Positions 42,557 through 51,345 of a DNA stretch of 64,000 nt are shown here, in pieces; position 1 is the first letter of the stretch, and the number at the start of each line of letters is the position of its first letter. The notes below the pieces were generated by a model. That model made no database searches. It had not been told where the DNA came from and saw only the letters and a program-made list of their open reading frames with translations. The position numbers and the translations under genes are program-made. Source of the stretch: CBINFS01 sp966250015 (GTDB lineage: Bacteria > Bacteroidota > Rhodothermia > Rhodothermales > DASSAV01). The DNA lies in contig CBINFS010000005.1 of the NCBI GenBank assembly GCA_966250015.1, positions 62,001-126,000 of the forward strand. The letters run 5' to 3'.

Positions 42557-43556
42557 TCCGACGCCGGCTTACCGACCATTTCCCTTGAGCAGTCCATTTC
42601 CCACGGAATACGCCGTAAAAGTTCAGGACCTTTCCTATGCGTACGGTGACCACGTTGCCCTGCGGAACGTTTCGTTTAGCATGGCGCGTGGTGAGCTTTT
42701 TGGACTGTTAGGTCCAAATGGCGGTGGAAAGACCACGCTGTTTCGCATTCTCTCCACGTTGATCCGTCCGCAAAAGGGCGCTGCCGAGATCCTGAGGTTC
42801 AGCACCACGTCACAACCGAATGAGGTCCGGCGGCACATTGGCGTCGTTTTTCAACACATTGCGCTCGACGAAGACCTGACCGTCCACGAAAATCTGCAGT
42901 TTCACGCAGCACTTTACGGGCTTGATGACGCAGCCCTCACCGCACGGCTGCGGTCATTGGCTTCTGACCTCGGCATCAACGGGCGGATGAACGATCGCAT
43001 CCGTACGCTTTCAGGCGGGTTGAAACGTAGGGTCGACCTGGTGAGGGGGTTGTTGCACTCTCCGTCCGTTTTGCTGCTCGACGAGCCCACTACCGGACTG
43101 GATCCTGTCGGGCGACGTGCCTTCTGGGAAGCCCTCGCCCAGATCAGACGTAAGGAAGGGACCACCATGCTGGTCGCCACTCACTTAATGGAAGAGGCAG
43201 ATGAATGTGACGTCGTCGGCATCATCGACCGCGGCCGCCTGGTGGCGCTCGGCTCCCCAGAATCACTTAAAAACGACCTGAGTGCGGAAACCTTGTGGCT
43301 GGAGACGGAAGATGCCTTAATGCTGAGCGATCTCATACAAACGCGCCTTGGTTATCAAGCACGCATCGTCGGGAGTGCCGTTCAGATTTCGCACCCGGAA
43401 GCTCACACGCTGCTAAGCCCACTGTATGAGGCTTTTGGTGACCTCATCAAAAGCGCAACGCTTCGAAAGCCAACCCTGGAGGACGTATTTATGGTTCACA
43501 CCGGCAATCGCCTTGGTGAATACCAGCCTGCGCTGAGTGAGGTGGAAGCAAGATGA
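42549..43556 (+). CDS. ABC transporter ATP-binding protein
   Basis: ATPase of an ABC-2 type exporter, 335 aa. Walker A is GPNGGGKTT (55-63), the signature is LSGGLKRR, Walker B is VLLLDEPTTGLDP, and the switch histidine lies in ATHLMEEADECD. A C-terminal DUF4162-like tail follows. The start is a TTG that overlaps the ctaB stop by 8 bases (a second TTG at 42585 is possible), and the end overlaps the permease start by ATGA, so all are translationally coupled. Similar pairs accompany ctaA/ctaB in related genomes as I recall; the cargo is unknown. Confidence 0.92.
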   Translation: MFNPTPAYRPFPLSSPFPTEYAVKVQDLSYAYGDHVALRNVSFSMARGELFGLLGPNGGGKTTLFRILSTLIRPQKGAAEILRFSTTSQPNEVRRHIGVVFQHIALDEDLTVHENLQFHAALYGLDDAALTARLRSLASDLGINGRMNDRIRTLSGGLKRRVDLVRGLLHSPSVLLLDEPTTGLDPVGRRAFWEALAQIRRKEGTTMLVATHLMEEADECDVVGIIDRGRLVALGSPESLKNDLSAETLWLETEDALMLSDLIQTRLGYQARIVGSAVQISHPEAHTLLSPLYEAFGDLIKSATLRKPTLEDVFMVHTGNRLGEYQPALSEVEAR

Positions 43557-44344
43557 ACACCGCTTTACTCGCCGTCCGCGCACTCTGGAAGCGGGAGGTG
43601 CTCAAGTTCGTACGGGACAAGAGCCGCATTTTCGGCGCACTTGCACAGCCGCTTGGTTTCTGGCTCCTGTTAGGTTTCGGATTCGAGCGATCCTTCAGGG
43701 CGCCGGCCGCTGCCGGATCGGAATTGAGCTACATAGAGTTTCTTTTTCCGGGAATCGTGGCGCTGATCATCCTGTTCACGGCGATCTTTTCGACGATCTC
43801 GATCGTCGAGGAAAGGAAGTCCGGATTCTTACAAGCCGCACTCGTGGCGCCGACCTCCCGCCTCACACTCGTTTTTGGAAACACACTCGGTGGTACGTCG
43901 CTTGCCGTCGTTGAGACGTTGCTTTTCCTTCTGCTTCTGCCCGTCATCGGGGTTATACCTTCCGTCACGAACATATCCCTCGTACTGCTCACCACGATTC
44001 TGATAGGTGTTGCTTTTACGTCCCTCGGTTTTATCATTGCATGGCGGATGGACTCCACGCGGGGTTTCCATGCCATTATGAACCTCTTCCTGCTCCCCCT
44101 CTGGCTCCTTTCGGGAGCGCCATTTCCCATCGACGGCGCCTCGCCCGTACTCAGGTGGATCATGGTGGTCAACCCGGTCACGTATGCCGTCGATGCCCTT
44201 CGCCAGGCCATTTACTGGCCATCCACGGCGGTGGAGCCTTTTGTTTCGCTGCCTGCGGCGCTCGCCATCACCTTTGTTTTCGCCCTCGCCATGCTTGCCC
44301 TGGCCGCACACTCCATCCGTAAACCTCTCTACGGACTCGCCTGA
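43553..44344 (+). CDS. ABC-2 type transporter permease
   Basis: A 263-aa membrane protein with six helices, a partner for the ATPase whose stop codon it overlaps (ATGA). Features are an N-terminal amphipathic stretch LWKREVLKFVRDKSR, the ABC-2 motif SIVEERKSGFLQAALVAPTS after helix 2, and WLLSGAPFPIDGASPVLRWI before the last helix pair. It closes the ctaA-ctaB-ABC run; rlmN follows after 71 bases. The exported substrate may relate to oxidase assembly, but this is only contextual. Confidence 0.93.
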   Translation: MNTALLAVRALWKREVLKFVRDKSRIFGALAQPLGFWLLLGFGFERSFRAPAAAGSELSYIEFLFPGIVALIILFTAIFSTISIVEERKSGFLQAALVAPTSRLTLVFGNTLGGTSLAVVETLLFLLLLPVIGVIPSVTNISLVLLTTILIGVAFTSLGFIIAWRMDSTRGFHAIMNLFLLPLWLLSGAPFPIDGASPVLRWIMVVNPVTYAVDALRQAIYWPSTAVEPFVSLPAALAITFVFALAMLALAAHSIRKPLYGLA

Positions 44345-44415
44345 GCACTAGGTTTCATTGAACCTGCTTTCCTCGACCGAAACGAACGCCCTTCGGGCAA
44401 CGTTATGTAGGGTCT

Positions 44416-45525
44416 ATGGAAAACAATACGTTTCAGATGGAAGTCGTTGCAAAGCCTGCCGCTTCGAAAGACCTGAAAGCACTGGGTAAGAGCGAGCTGG
44501 AGGCGTTTGCCGTGTCCCTGGGAGAGCCGGCTTATCGTGGCAGGCAGCTATTCAAATGGCTGTACGGTAAGGGCGCCCACAGCTTTGACGAAATGACCGA
44601 CCTGCCCCTGCCTCTCCGAAAGAGGCTAAGTGAGGTGGCGCGCCTTGACACGATCGAAAAAGCCGCCCAGCAAACGGCACGCGACGGTACGACCAAGGCG
44701 TTGTTCAAGCTGGCCTCCGGCAGGCACGTCGAATCCGTCCTCATACCGGATTTCGAAGACGAAGAGGACGACACGCCGGGGCGCCTCACAGTGTGTGTAT
44801 CCAGCCAGGTCGGCTGCGCGATGGGCTGTACCTTCTGCGCCACGGGACAGATGGGCTTCAAGCAAAACCTCACGGCCGGCGAGATCTTCGACCAGGTGTG
44901 GCAGATGAATCAACTGGCCGTCGAACGGTACGGCAAACGCATTTCGAACGTCGTCTTCATGGGGATGGGCGAGCCCCTTCTCAATTACGACAACGTCTTG
45001 CGCAGCATTTCCATTTTGACGGACAAGGATGGATTTGGAATGTCTTCGCGGCGGATCACGGTCTCGACCGTAGGCCTCGCTCGGCGTATCCGCCAACTCG
45101 CAGACGAAGGGGTGAAGTTCAGGCTGGCGGTGTCGCTCCACGCCCCGACAGACGACAAACGAAGCAGCATCATGCCGGTCAATCGCGCGGCTGCTACCGA
45201 CCTGACCGCTCTGAAAGACGCCATTCAGCACTTCACTTCAACCACCGGCAATCCAATCACCTACGAATACTGCATGTTCGCCGGGTTCAACGACTCGCCC
45301 GAAGACGCGCGTAACCTCGCGAAGGTGGTGGCGTGGGCGCCCAGCAAGGTCAACCTTATCATGTATAACCCGGTCGAAGGCCTGGGATTTCAAAGGACGC
45401 CGGAAGACCGTCTCAACCGATTCATTCGGATACTCGTCGAAAAGGGGATTACCGTCACCGTACGCAGGAGTAAAGGCCAGGAAATTGATGCGGCCTGCGG
45501 CCAGCTCGCCGTCAAAGAAGCTTGA
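44416..45525 (+). CDS. rlmN: 23S rRNA (adenine(2503)-C(2))-methyltransferase
   Basis: Radical SAM enzyme that methylates C2 of A2503 in 23S rRNA and A37 in some tRNAs. The 369-aa protein has the cluster motif C134-x3-C138-x2-C141 in GCAMGCTFCATGQMGF, the helical N-terminal domain with YRGRQLFKWLYGKG, SNVVFMGMGEPLLNYDN, and the conserved C-terminal Cys361 in RRSKGQEIDAACGQL that forms the methyl-carrying or thiyl site. Full length and intact. Confidence 0.97.
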   Translation: MENNTFQMEVVAKPAASKDLKALGKSELEAFAVSLGEPAYRGRQLFKWLYGKGAHSFDEMTDLPLPLRKRLSEVARLDTIEKAAQQTARDGTTKALFKLASGRHVESVLIPDFEDEEDDTPGRLTVCVSSQVGCAMGCTFCATGQMGFKQNLTAGEIFDQVWQMNQLAVERYGKRISNVVFMGMGEPLLNYDNVLRSISILTDKDGFGMSSRRITVSTVGLARRIRQLADEGVKFRLAVSLHAPTDDKRSSIMPVNRAAATDLTALKDAIQHFTSTTGNPITYEYCMFAGFNDSPEDARNLAKVVAWAPSKVNLIMYNPVEGLGFQRTPEDRLNRFIRILVEKGITVTVRRSKGQEIDAACGQLAVKEA

Positions 45526-45663
45526 ATCCAGGAAGCCGTCACAGGCCATATAGACAAATTGCTGGAACTAGCGGGGGTCCAGCCACTTCACTGCTTGCGG
45601 GACGATTCGATTTTGCGTTTCATTGTCCGCGTCAGCTTTCCCTCCGATCAACCCCTTTCTGCA

Positions 45664-45882
45664 ATGAGTCTCCTGGATTCTATTGATACCGAACTTAGAA
45701 TGAGCCTTTCGAAGTGGCTCCTCGGTTTTTTCAGCGGCGTCGCGATCTACTTGCTTCTTCCCAAAGCGCTCAAATACCTCGTCCGCCGGTTTGCAGTGGG
45801 CCTGATCACCGAGGTGGCAGCCGTCGTCCTGGCCGGTTTTCTCGCCGAAAAGGCATCCAGGTCTTTTGCGGATGAACGTTAA
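45664..45882 (+). CDS. Small hypothetical membrane protein upstream of the HerA-like ATPase
   Basis: A 72-aa protein starting at the internal ATG MSLLDSIDTELRMSLS; the longer upstream frame looks non-coding. Two hydrophobic segments (WLLGFFSGVAIYLLLPKAL and VGLITEVAAVVLAGFLAEKA) are followed by a charged end. It is not recognised. It ends 72 bases before the ATPase start and is on the same strand, so co-transcription is plausible. Confidence 0.55.
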   Translation: MSLLDSIDTELRMSLSKWLLGFFSGVAIYLLLPKALKYLVRRFAVGLITEVAAVVLAGFLAEKASRSFADER

Positions 45883-45954
45883 ACCGAAGTGATTGGTGTA
45901 CGGAATGTTTATCTTAACCGCAGCCCGTACACGTTAGCTTTAGTCGCGTTCATC

Positions 45955-47640
45955 ATGGAATCAATCAACCCGAACGACAGGCCTGACAAGATTGGCGTCA
46001 TCACCCATGGCTCGCTCAATCGGGGCGTCGAGATGAAGCTGGATTCGTCAGAATCCATCGAGAACGTGATTGCCGGTACGTTCGTGGTCATTCAGGGAGA
46101 GCAGTACGACTTCTTTTCGATGATCACCGACGTTTCCATCGACGCGGCCAACGAAAACATTTTGCTCAACCCTCCTCCGGCCGGCGAAAACCTCCTGCGG
46201 CAGGTCATGCAGGGTTCCGGTACCTATGCAACGGTTTCCCTCAAACCGATGCTGATGCTGCCCAACCGGAAGTATCAAGATCTCCTTGACGAACCGCCAC
46301 GATCGGTCAAAACCGTACCCTCACACTTTTCTGTCGTTGCCAGGGCTACGGATGAAGACGTCGCCCGGGTTTTTGGCAACGAAGCAAACGAAGGCGGCAA
46401 CCGTTTCTTCCGGATCGGCGACCCACTGGGTATGGACGGCATTCCGGTTTGTATCGATCTCGATCGGTTCGTCGAGCGATCCAATGCCGTGTTCGGCAAA
46501 ACCGGTACGGGTAAGACCTACCTCACGCGCCTCCTGCTTTGCGGCACGATCAAAACAGGGCGTGCGGTGAACCTGATCTTCGACATGCACTCCGAGTACG
46601 GCCTCCAGGCCACAAAAGAGGGTTCGGGCGATCAGGGATCGTTCGTAAAGGGGCTTAGGCAATTATTCCCGACCAGGGTTTCGATCTTTTCGCTCGATCC
46701 GGCTTCAACCCGCTCCCGTGGCGGGAGCCCGGACCAGGAAGTTTACCTGTATGCCGATCAGATCGAGCCTGAAGACATCCTCCCCCTTCAGGACACGCTG
46801 AACCTCAATCCAACGGCCGCCGAAAGTACGCACCTCGTGAAGAACAAACTCGGCAAAGACTGGCTCCGTCGTATCCTCGAAGCCGACGGTGAAGGGATCA
46901 GTCAGCTGGCCCAGGAATGTGGCGCCCACGAATCCTCCATTGCGGCACTCAAACGAAAACTGAGCCAGTTTGAGAAGTACGAGTTCTTTAAAAAAGACCC
47001 TTCTTCATCGAGTACAGACGTTCTCGTCGCAATGCTCCAATCAATTGACCTGGGCAAATCGATCGTGCTGGAGTTTGGGAAGTACGATGACTTGCTGGTC
47101 TATATGCTCGTAGCCAACGTCATCACACGCCGGCTACGGGATGCGTATGTTGAAAAAACAACCCGGTATCATCAGACCAAGCAGGAAGCCGACCGCCCGC
47201 GCCAGCTGATGATAACCATCGAAGAGGCCCACAAATTCCTGAGTCCTGACATTGCACGGGAAACACCCTTCGGGAAGATTGCCCGGGAAATGAGGAAGTA
47301 TTTCGTATCGTTGCTCGTGGTGGACCAGCGCCCGAGCGCCATCGACGAGGAAGTGCTCAGCCAGGTGGGCACCCGGTTCGTCGCGCAATTAAACGATGAT
47401 AAGGACATTACGGCGGCGTTGGTGGGCACGCGCGATGCGTCCGCCATGCGACAGGTGCTGGCGTCACTCGATTCCAAACAGCAGGCGCTAATTCTCGGTC
47501 ACGCCGTCCCGATGCCGGTGGTCGTAAAAACACGGTCCTACGACGAAGACTTTTACCAGGACATGCGGAATGACCGCCACAACAACGAGGCTCCGAAAAG
47601 CTTCGCTGAAACGAAGGCGATCACTGACGAGCTGTTCTGA
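45955..47640 (+). CDS. HerA-like (DUF87) ATPase with HAS-barrel N-terminus
   Basis: A 561-aa cytosolic ATPase of the FtsK/HerA superfamily, started at MESINPNDRPDKIG because the upstream 22 codons look untranslated. The N-terminal beta-barrel (IGVITHGSLNRGVEMKLD, about 13-110) fits a HAS barrel. Walker A is GKTGTGKT (181-188), then IFDMHSEYG, and Walker B LMITIEEAHKF. A sensor region VVDQRPSAIDEEVLSQVGTR and an arginine-rich C-terminus follow. HerA normally pumps DNA together with the NurA nuclease; no nuclease gene is adjacent. It could be a DNA-end-processing or defence ATPase, or work with distant partners. Confidence 0.82.
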   Translation: MESINPNDRPDKIGVITHGSLNRGVEMKLDSSESIENVIAGTFVVIQGEQYDFFSMITDVSIDAANENILLNPPPAGENLLRQVMQGSGTYATVSLKPMLMLPNRKYQDLLDEPPRSVKTVPSHFSVVARATDEDVARVFGNEANEGGNRFFRIGDPLGMDGIPVCIDLDRFVERSNAVFGKTGTGKTYLTRLLLCGTIKTGRAVNLIFDMHSEYGLQATKEGSGDQGSFVKGLRQLFPTRVSIFSLDPASTRSRGGSPDQEVYLYADQIEPEDILPLQDTLNLNPTAAESTHLVKNKLGKDWLRRILEADGEGISQLAQECGAHESSIAALKRKLSQFEKYEFFKKDPSSSSTDVLVAMLQSIDLGKSIVLEFGKYDDLLVYMLVANVITRRLRDAYVEKTTRYHQTKQEADRPRQLMITIEEAHKFLSPDIARETPFGKIAREMRKYFVSLLVVDQRPSAIDEEVLSQVGTRFVAQLNDDKDITAALVGTRDASAMRQVLASLDSKQQALILGHAVPMPVVVKTRSYDEDFYQDMRNDRHNNEAPKSFAETKAITDELF

Positions 47641-47708
47641 GATTCCAGAAAAGCGTCCATCTGTTCGCTCATAAACTTGACGTACCTCTAACTGATTACC
47701 ACAACACC

Positions 47709-48641
47709 ATGCAACACAGCTTCAATCGACGCGACTTTCTAAAACGGGCAGGTCTGGCGACGGGCCTTGGCCTCCTTGCCGGTTGCACCTCTTCCCGTTC
47801 TGCTATGGTCGCCTCCGGGAACGAACCACTGTTCAAGATCTCACTTGCTGAATGGTCTCTCCACCGGACGCTTTTTGGCGGACAGATGGACCACCTCGAT
47901 TTTGCTCAAACGGCAAAACAGCAGTACGGGATCGACGGCGTCGAATACGTGAACCAGTTTTTCAAGGACAAGGCCAAAGATCAGGCCTACCTGCGCGAGA
48001 TGGCGAAACGAGCTGCGGATAACGGCGTCAAGAGCCTGATCATCATGGTCGACGGCGAAGGGAATCTGGGCGATCCTGACGAGCAAAAACGCATCCAGGC
48101 CGTCGAGAACCACTACAAATGGGTCGACGCAGCAAAATTCCTGGGGTGCCACTCGATACGTGTGAACGCCGCCAGCCGGGGCAGCTACGAAGAGCAGCTC
48201 GAGCTGGCTGCTGACGGACTCCGACGTCTTACCGAATACGGCGCGCAGCAGGACATGAACGTCATCGTCGAAAATCACGGCGGTCTATCCAGCAACGGGC
48301 AATGGCTGGCAGCGGTGATGAAAAAAGTGGACCATCCGCGGTGCGGCACACTCCCCGATTTCGGCAACTTCCGGGTCAGCCGAGACGAGGAATACGACCG
48401 CTACAAGGGCGTCGAGGAGCTCATGCCGTATGCCAAAGCGGTCAGCGCTAAATCCAACGTGTTCGATGAAAACGGCAACGAAGCCAACACCGATTATTTC
48501 CGCATGATGAAAATCGTGCTGGACCACGGCTACCGCGGCTACGTCGGCATCGAATACGAGGGAAACGAGCTCAGCGAACCCGAGGGGATCATGGCGACCA
48601 AGCGCCTTCTCGAACGCGTGCGCGAGGAGCTCTCAGCCTGA
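47709..48641 (+). CDS. Exported sugar phosphate isomerase/epimerase-like TIM barrel protein
   Basis: A 310-aa protein with a twin-arginine signal (NRRDFLKRAGLATGLGLLAG) that ends in a lipobox-like LLAGC, so it is probably a Tat-exported lipoprotein. The mature part is a xylose-isomerase-like TIM barrel. VIVENHGGLS supplies a metal-binding Glu and His, LPDFGNFR an Asp, and YVGIEYEGNE a further Glu. Such proteins act on sugars or inosose-like polyols in the periplasm; the substrate is unknown. A perfect hairpin terminator follows. Confidence 0.87.
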   Translation: MQHSFNRRDFLKRAGLATGLGLLAGCTSSRSAMVASGNEPLFKISLAEWSLHRTLFGGQMDHLDFAQTAKQQYGIDGVEYVNQFFKDKAKDQAYLREMAKRAADNGVKSLIIMVDGEGNLGDPDEQKRIQAVENHYKWVDAAKFLGCHSIRVNAASRGSYEEQLELAADGLRRLTEYGAQQDMNVIVENHGGLSSNGQWLAAVMKKVDHPRCGTLPDFGNFRVSRDEEYDRYKGVEELMPYAKAVSAKSNVFDENGNEANTDYFRMMKIVLDHGYRGYVGIEYEGNELSEPEGIMATKRLLERVREELSA

Positions 48642-48664
48642 AGAAGAATGGACCCGATTACCAT

Positions 48665-48697
48665 GAGGGGCGTCACAGCGACGCCCCTCCACTTTTT
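48665..48697 (+). terminator. Terminator after the sugar isomerase gene
   Basis: GAGGGGCGTC pairs perfectly with GACGCCCCTC around a 5-base loop and is followed by CACTTTTTG. Confidence 0.93.
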
Positions 48698-48872
48698 GTA
48701 GCGCTCGGACAATACACTTCCGGAGAGCGGCCATTCTCTCGCCTGTCTGGGGCTCGTTACATAAGTTTGTCTCCGGAACGTTTTTGTGAGGGTTCGAACG
48801 GACGCAGCGCCGTGCATTATTGAGTATATTCCACCTGCTCAAGTCTACAACAACGTCAATCCAACGTACGAA

Positions 48873-50294
48873 ATGGCAAATTCCACATATGACGTCGTCG
48901 TGATTGGAAGCGGACCGGGCGGGTACGAAACCGCAATCAGGGCGACGCACCTCGGCTTCAAGACGGCGATCATCGAAAAAGACAAACTCGGCGGTGTGTG
49001 CCTGAACATCGGCTGTATCCCGACCAAGGCGCTCATCAAAAGCGCCGAGATGCTGGAAGAATCGAAGAATCTTTCCGACTACGGTCTCACCCTGAAGGGT
49101 GAAGTCAAACCGGACTTTCCGAAGGTGATCGAACGGAGCCGCGGAGTCGCCGACAAAATGAACCGGGGTGTCCAGTTCCTGATGAAGAAGAACAACATCG
49201 ACGTCATCTACGGGAAAGGCCGCCTCACAGGAAAAGGGAAAATAGACGTTCAGCCCTCGACCAACATGGACGGCGAGCAGATCGGTGAGGCACGCTCCGT
49301 CGAGGCTAAGCACATCATCATCGCTACGGGAGCAAGGGCACGCACGATCCCACCCCTCCCCGTTGACGGCAAAAAGGTGATCACCTACCGCGAAGCGATG
49401 CTTCAGAAGGAGCCGCCGAAGCGAATGGTCATCGTCGGTGCAGGGGCCATCGGCGTCGAATTCGGGTATTTCTACCATCACATGGGCACCGACGTCACCA
49501 TCGTCGAGGTGCTGGATCGGCTCGTCCCCGTTGAGGACGAAGACGTATCCAAAGAGCTTGCCCGCGCCTTCAAAAAGCAGGGAATCAAGGTGATGACAGA
49601 TTCCCAGGTCGAATCGGTCGATACCTCAGGAAAAACTATCAAGGTCAAGGTGAAGACCAAAAAGGGCACCGAAGAGATCGAGACGGATCAGGTGCTCTCG
49701 GCGGTCGGCGTCACCGGCAACATAGAAGACCTCGGGCTCGAAGAGCTGGGTGTCGAAACAAAACCCGGACGGATCGTGGTCGACGAATTTTACCGGACCA
49801 ACGTAGAAGGCATTTACGCCATTGGCGACGTCGCTGGCCCACCCTGGCTCGCCCACAAAGCCAGCCACGAGGGCATCCTGTGCGTCGAAAAAATCGCCGG
49901 ACTCGACGTCACCCCGATGGACTACAAGAACATCCCGGGCTGTACCTACTGCCAGCCTCAGATCGCTTCGGTCGGGTATACCGAAAAGGCGGCGCGCGAG
50001 GCGGGGTACGACGTCAAAGTGGGACGCTTCCCGTTCAGCGCCTCCGGCAAAGCCTCGGCCCTCGGGCACGGAGAAGGCTTCGTCAAGGTCATTTTTGACG
50101 CGAAGTACGGCGAGTGGCTCGGCTGTCACATCATCGGGCGCGACGCCACCGAACTGATTGCCGAGGTCGTCACGGCGCGTGTGCTCGAAACGACCGCACA
50201 CGAGATCGTCGAAGCGATGCACCCGCACCCCACCCTTTCTGAGTCCATCATGGAGGCGACACGCGTAGCACTGGGTGAACCGATCAACATCTGA
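48873..50294 (+). CDS. lpdA: Dihydrolipoyl dehydrogenase
   Basis: E3 subunit that reoxidises dihydrolipoamide in pyruvate/2-oxoglutarate dehydrogenase or glycine cleavage complexes. I start at MANSTYDVVVIGSGPGGY (473 aa), the normal E3 N-terminus. The redox disulfide is Cys43/Cys48 in GGVCLNIGCIPTK. The NAD-binding site is VIVGAGAIGVEFGYFYHHMG, the second FAD site is GIYAIGDVAGPPWLAHKAS, and the active-site His and Glu are in MHPHPTLSESIMEA. It is monocistronic, bounded by terminators on both sides. The other complex subunits are not nearby. Confidence 0.96.
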   Translation: MANSTYDVVVIGSGPGGYETAIRATHLGFKTAIIEKDKLGGVCLNIGCIPTKALIKSAEMLEESKNLSDYGLTLKGEVKPDFPKVIERSRGVADKMNRGVQFLMKKNNIDVIYGKGRLTGKGKIDVQPSTNMDGEQIGEARSVEAKHIIIATGARARTIPPLPVDGKKVITYREAMLQKEPPKRMVIVGAGAIGVEFGYFYHHMGTDVTIVEVLDRLVPVEDEDVSKELARAFKKQGIKVMTDSQVESVDTSGKTIKVKVKTKKGTEEIETDQVLSAVGVTGNIEDLGLEELGVETKPGRIVVDEFYRTNVEGIYAIGDVAGPPWLAHKASHEGILCVEKIAGLDVTPMDYKNIPGCTYCQPQIASVGYTEKAAREAGYDVKVGRFPFSASGKASALGHGEGFVKVIFDAKYGEWLGCHIIGRDATELIAEVVTARVLETTAHEIVEAMHPHPTLSESIMEATRVALGEPINI

Positions 50295-50315
50295 ACCTTA
50301 CAAAGGTACCTGTAA

Positions 50316-50350
50316 AAGAGGGTCGGGAGCTGTCCTGACCCTCTTTTTTT
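50316..50350 (+). terminator. Terminator after lpdA
   Basis: AGAGGGTC (50317-50324) pairs with GACCCTCT (50337-50344), extended by GGA/TCC, with a run of T after it. Confidence 0.94.
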
Positions 50351-50490
50351 GTCTCTACCTGGTACGGCCAGGGGTAGCCCGGAGCCAGTTGTATCAATTT
50401 TGAGAGAACCCGATTTTAATGTAAGAGTGTATTTAGATATAATACTATATTGTACTCAATTACTTCTGCCTGAACATATCGGAGCGGAAT

Positions 50491-51267
50491 ATGAAGTACA
50501 GGTTTGCGGCAAAATCGATCTCTCTTCTCCTGCTGGCAGCCAGCTGGCTTATACCGCAGATTATTGCGTTTACCGGAACGATCGTTCTTCATTCTCTCAC
50601 TCCTCAAACAGCGAGCGCACAGAATACTTTTGTCGTACAACCCACCAGCCGATTCTGGATCGACGGCTCCTCCAACGTGAATCGATTCACGTGCACCGCG
50701 CAGGAGATCGACGGGAAAGGCGTGGTCCAGACGCAAGGCATAACCGAAGTCTCTCTTTCTACCACGAAATCGAACTGGAAAAACCGGGTTGAGCTTGCCA
50801 TACCTGTCCGCGGCTTCGACTGTGGAAAGAAACGAATGAATGCCGACCTGTATGATGCCTTGCAGGCGGCCCGGCATCCCGTCATCTATTACCGGCTTTC
50901 AGATGCTTCGCTGCTCACGGTACCCGACCATCCCAACGGGTGGTATCTGTTGAAGACGAGTGGCGTGCTGACGATTGCAGGAAACGAACGAGTCATTGAC
51001 GTGGTCGCCGAAGGCCGGCTCGTGTCGGATGGCATCTTCCAGGTGAGAGGCGAGGCCGACGTCCGTATGACCGACTTCGGCGTCAAGCCGCCTACTGCTC
51101 TGCTCGGCGTCATCAAAGCAAATGACGAGATCAAGATTCGCTTTGACGTCGTGGCAGCGTGTGAGCTTCTTCTCGCGGAAGGAAAAAAGAAAGGTCTTTC
51201 GGACTGGCAGGACATCGCCCAGGCGGATCTCGGGAGACCCTGTGACGCGGTTGTCGCCACCAAATAA
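50491..51267 (+). CDS. Secreted YceI-family protein
   Basis: A 258-aa exported protein with a long N-terminal signal region ending at SAQN (about residue 45). The mature part is a YceI-like lipocalin barrel: SRFWIDGSSNVNRFTCTAQE, LAIPVRGFDCGKKRMNADLY, HPVIYYRLSDASLL, and the C-terminal DEIKIRFDVVAACELL. Two cysteines could form a disulfide. The region before it (50391-50490) is AT-rich and promoter-like. The outer membrane barrel gene follows 78 bases downstream on the same strand, so the two probably form an operon. It is distinct from the YceI lipoprotein near 13 kb. Confidence 0.85.
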   Translation: MKYRFAAKSISLLLLAASWLIPQIIAFTGTIVLHSLTPQTASAQNTFVVQPTSRFWIDGSSNVNRFTCTAQEIDGKGVVQTQGITEVSLSTTKSNWKNRVELAIPVRGFDCGKKRMNADLYDALQAARHPVIYYRLSDASLLTVPDHPNGWYLLKTSGVLTIAGNERVIDVVAEGRLVSDGIFQVRGEADVRMTDFGVKPPTALLGVIKANDEIKIRFDVVAACELLLAEGKKKGLSDWQDIAQADLGRPCDAVVATK

Positions 51268-51345
51268 GCTCGCCGACCGGGGCTCTCCTGCCCTTAACGC
51301 CTGATCCATTCTCCAACTAACTATCCCTGGAGGAAATCCGTTTAT

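Noticed and set aside
45955..47640. HerA-based antiphage defence system
   Set aside because: No nuclease, Sir2 or other effector gene is adjacent, and the surroundings are housekeeping genes; kept only as a solitary ATPase lead.
48786..48872. 29-residue N-terminal extension of lpdA
   Set aside because: Dihydrolipoyl dehydrogenases begin just before the VVVIGSGPGGY strand; MANSTYD fits, and the upstream residues look untranslated.
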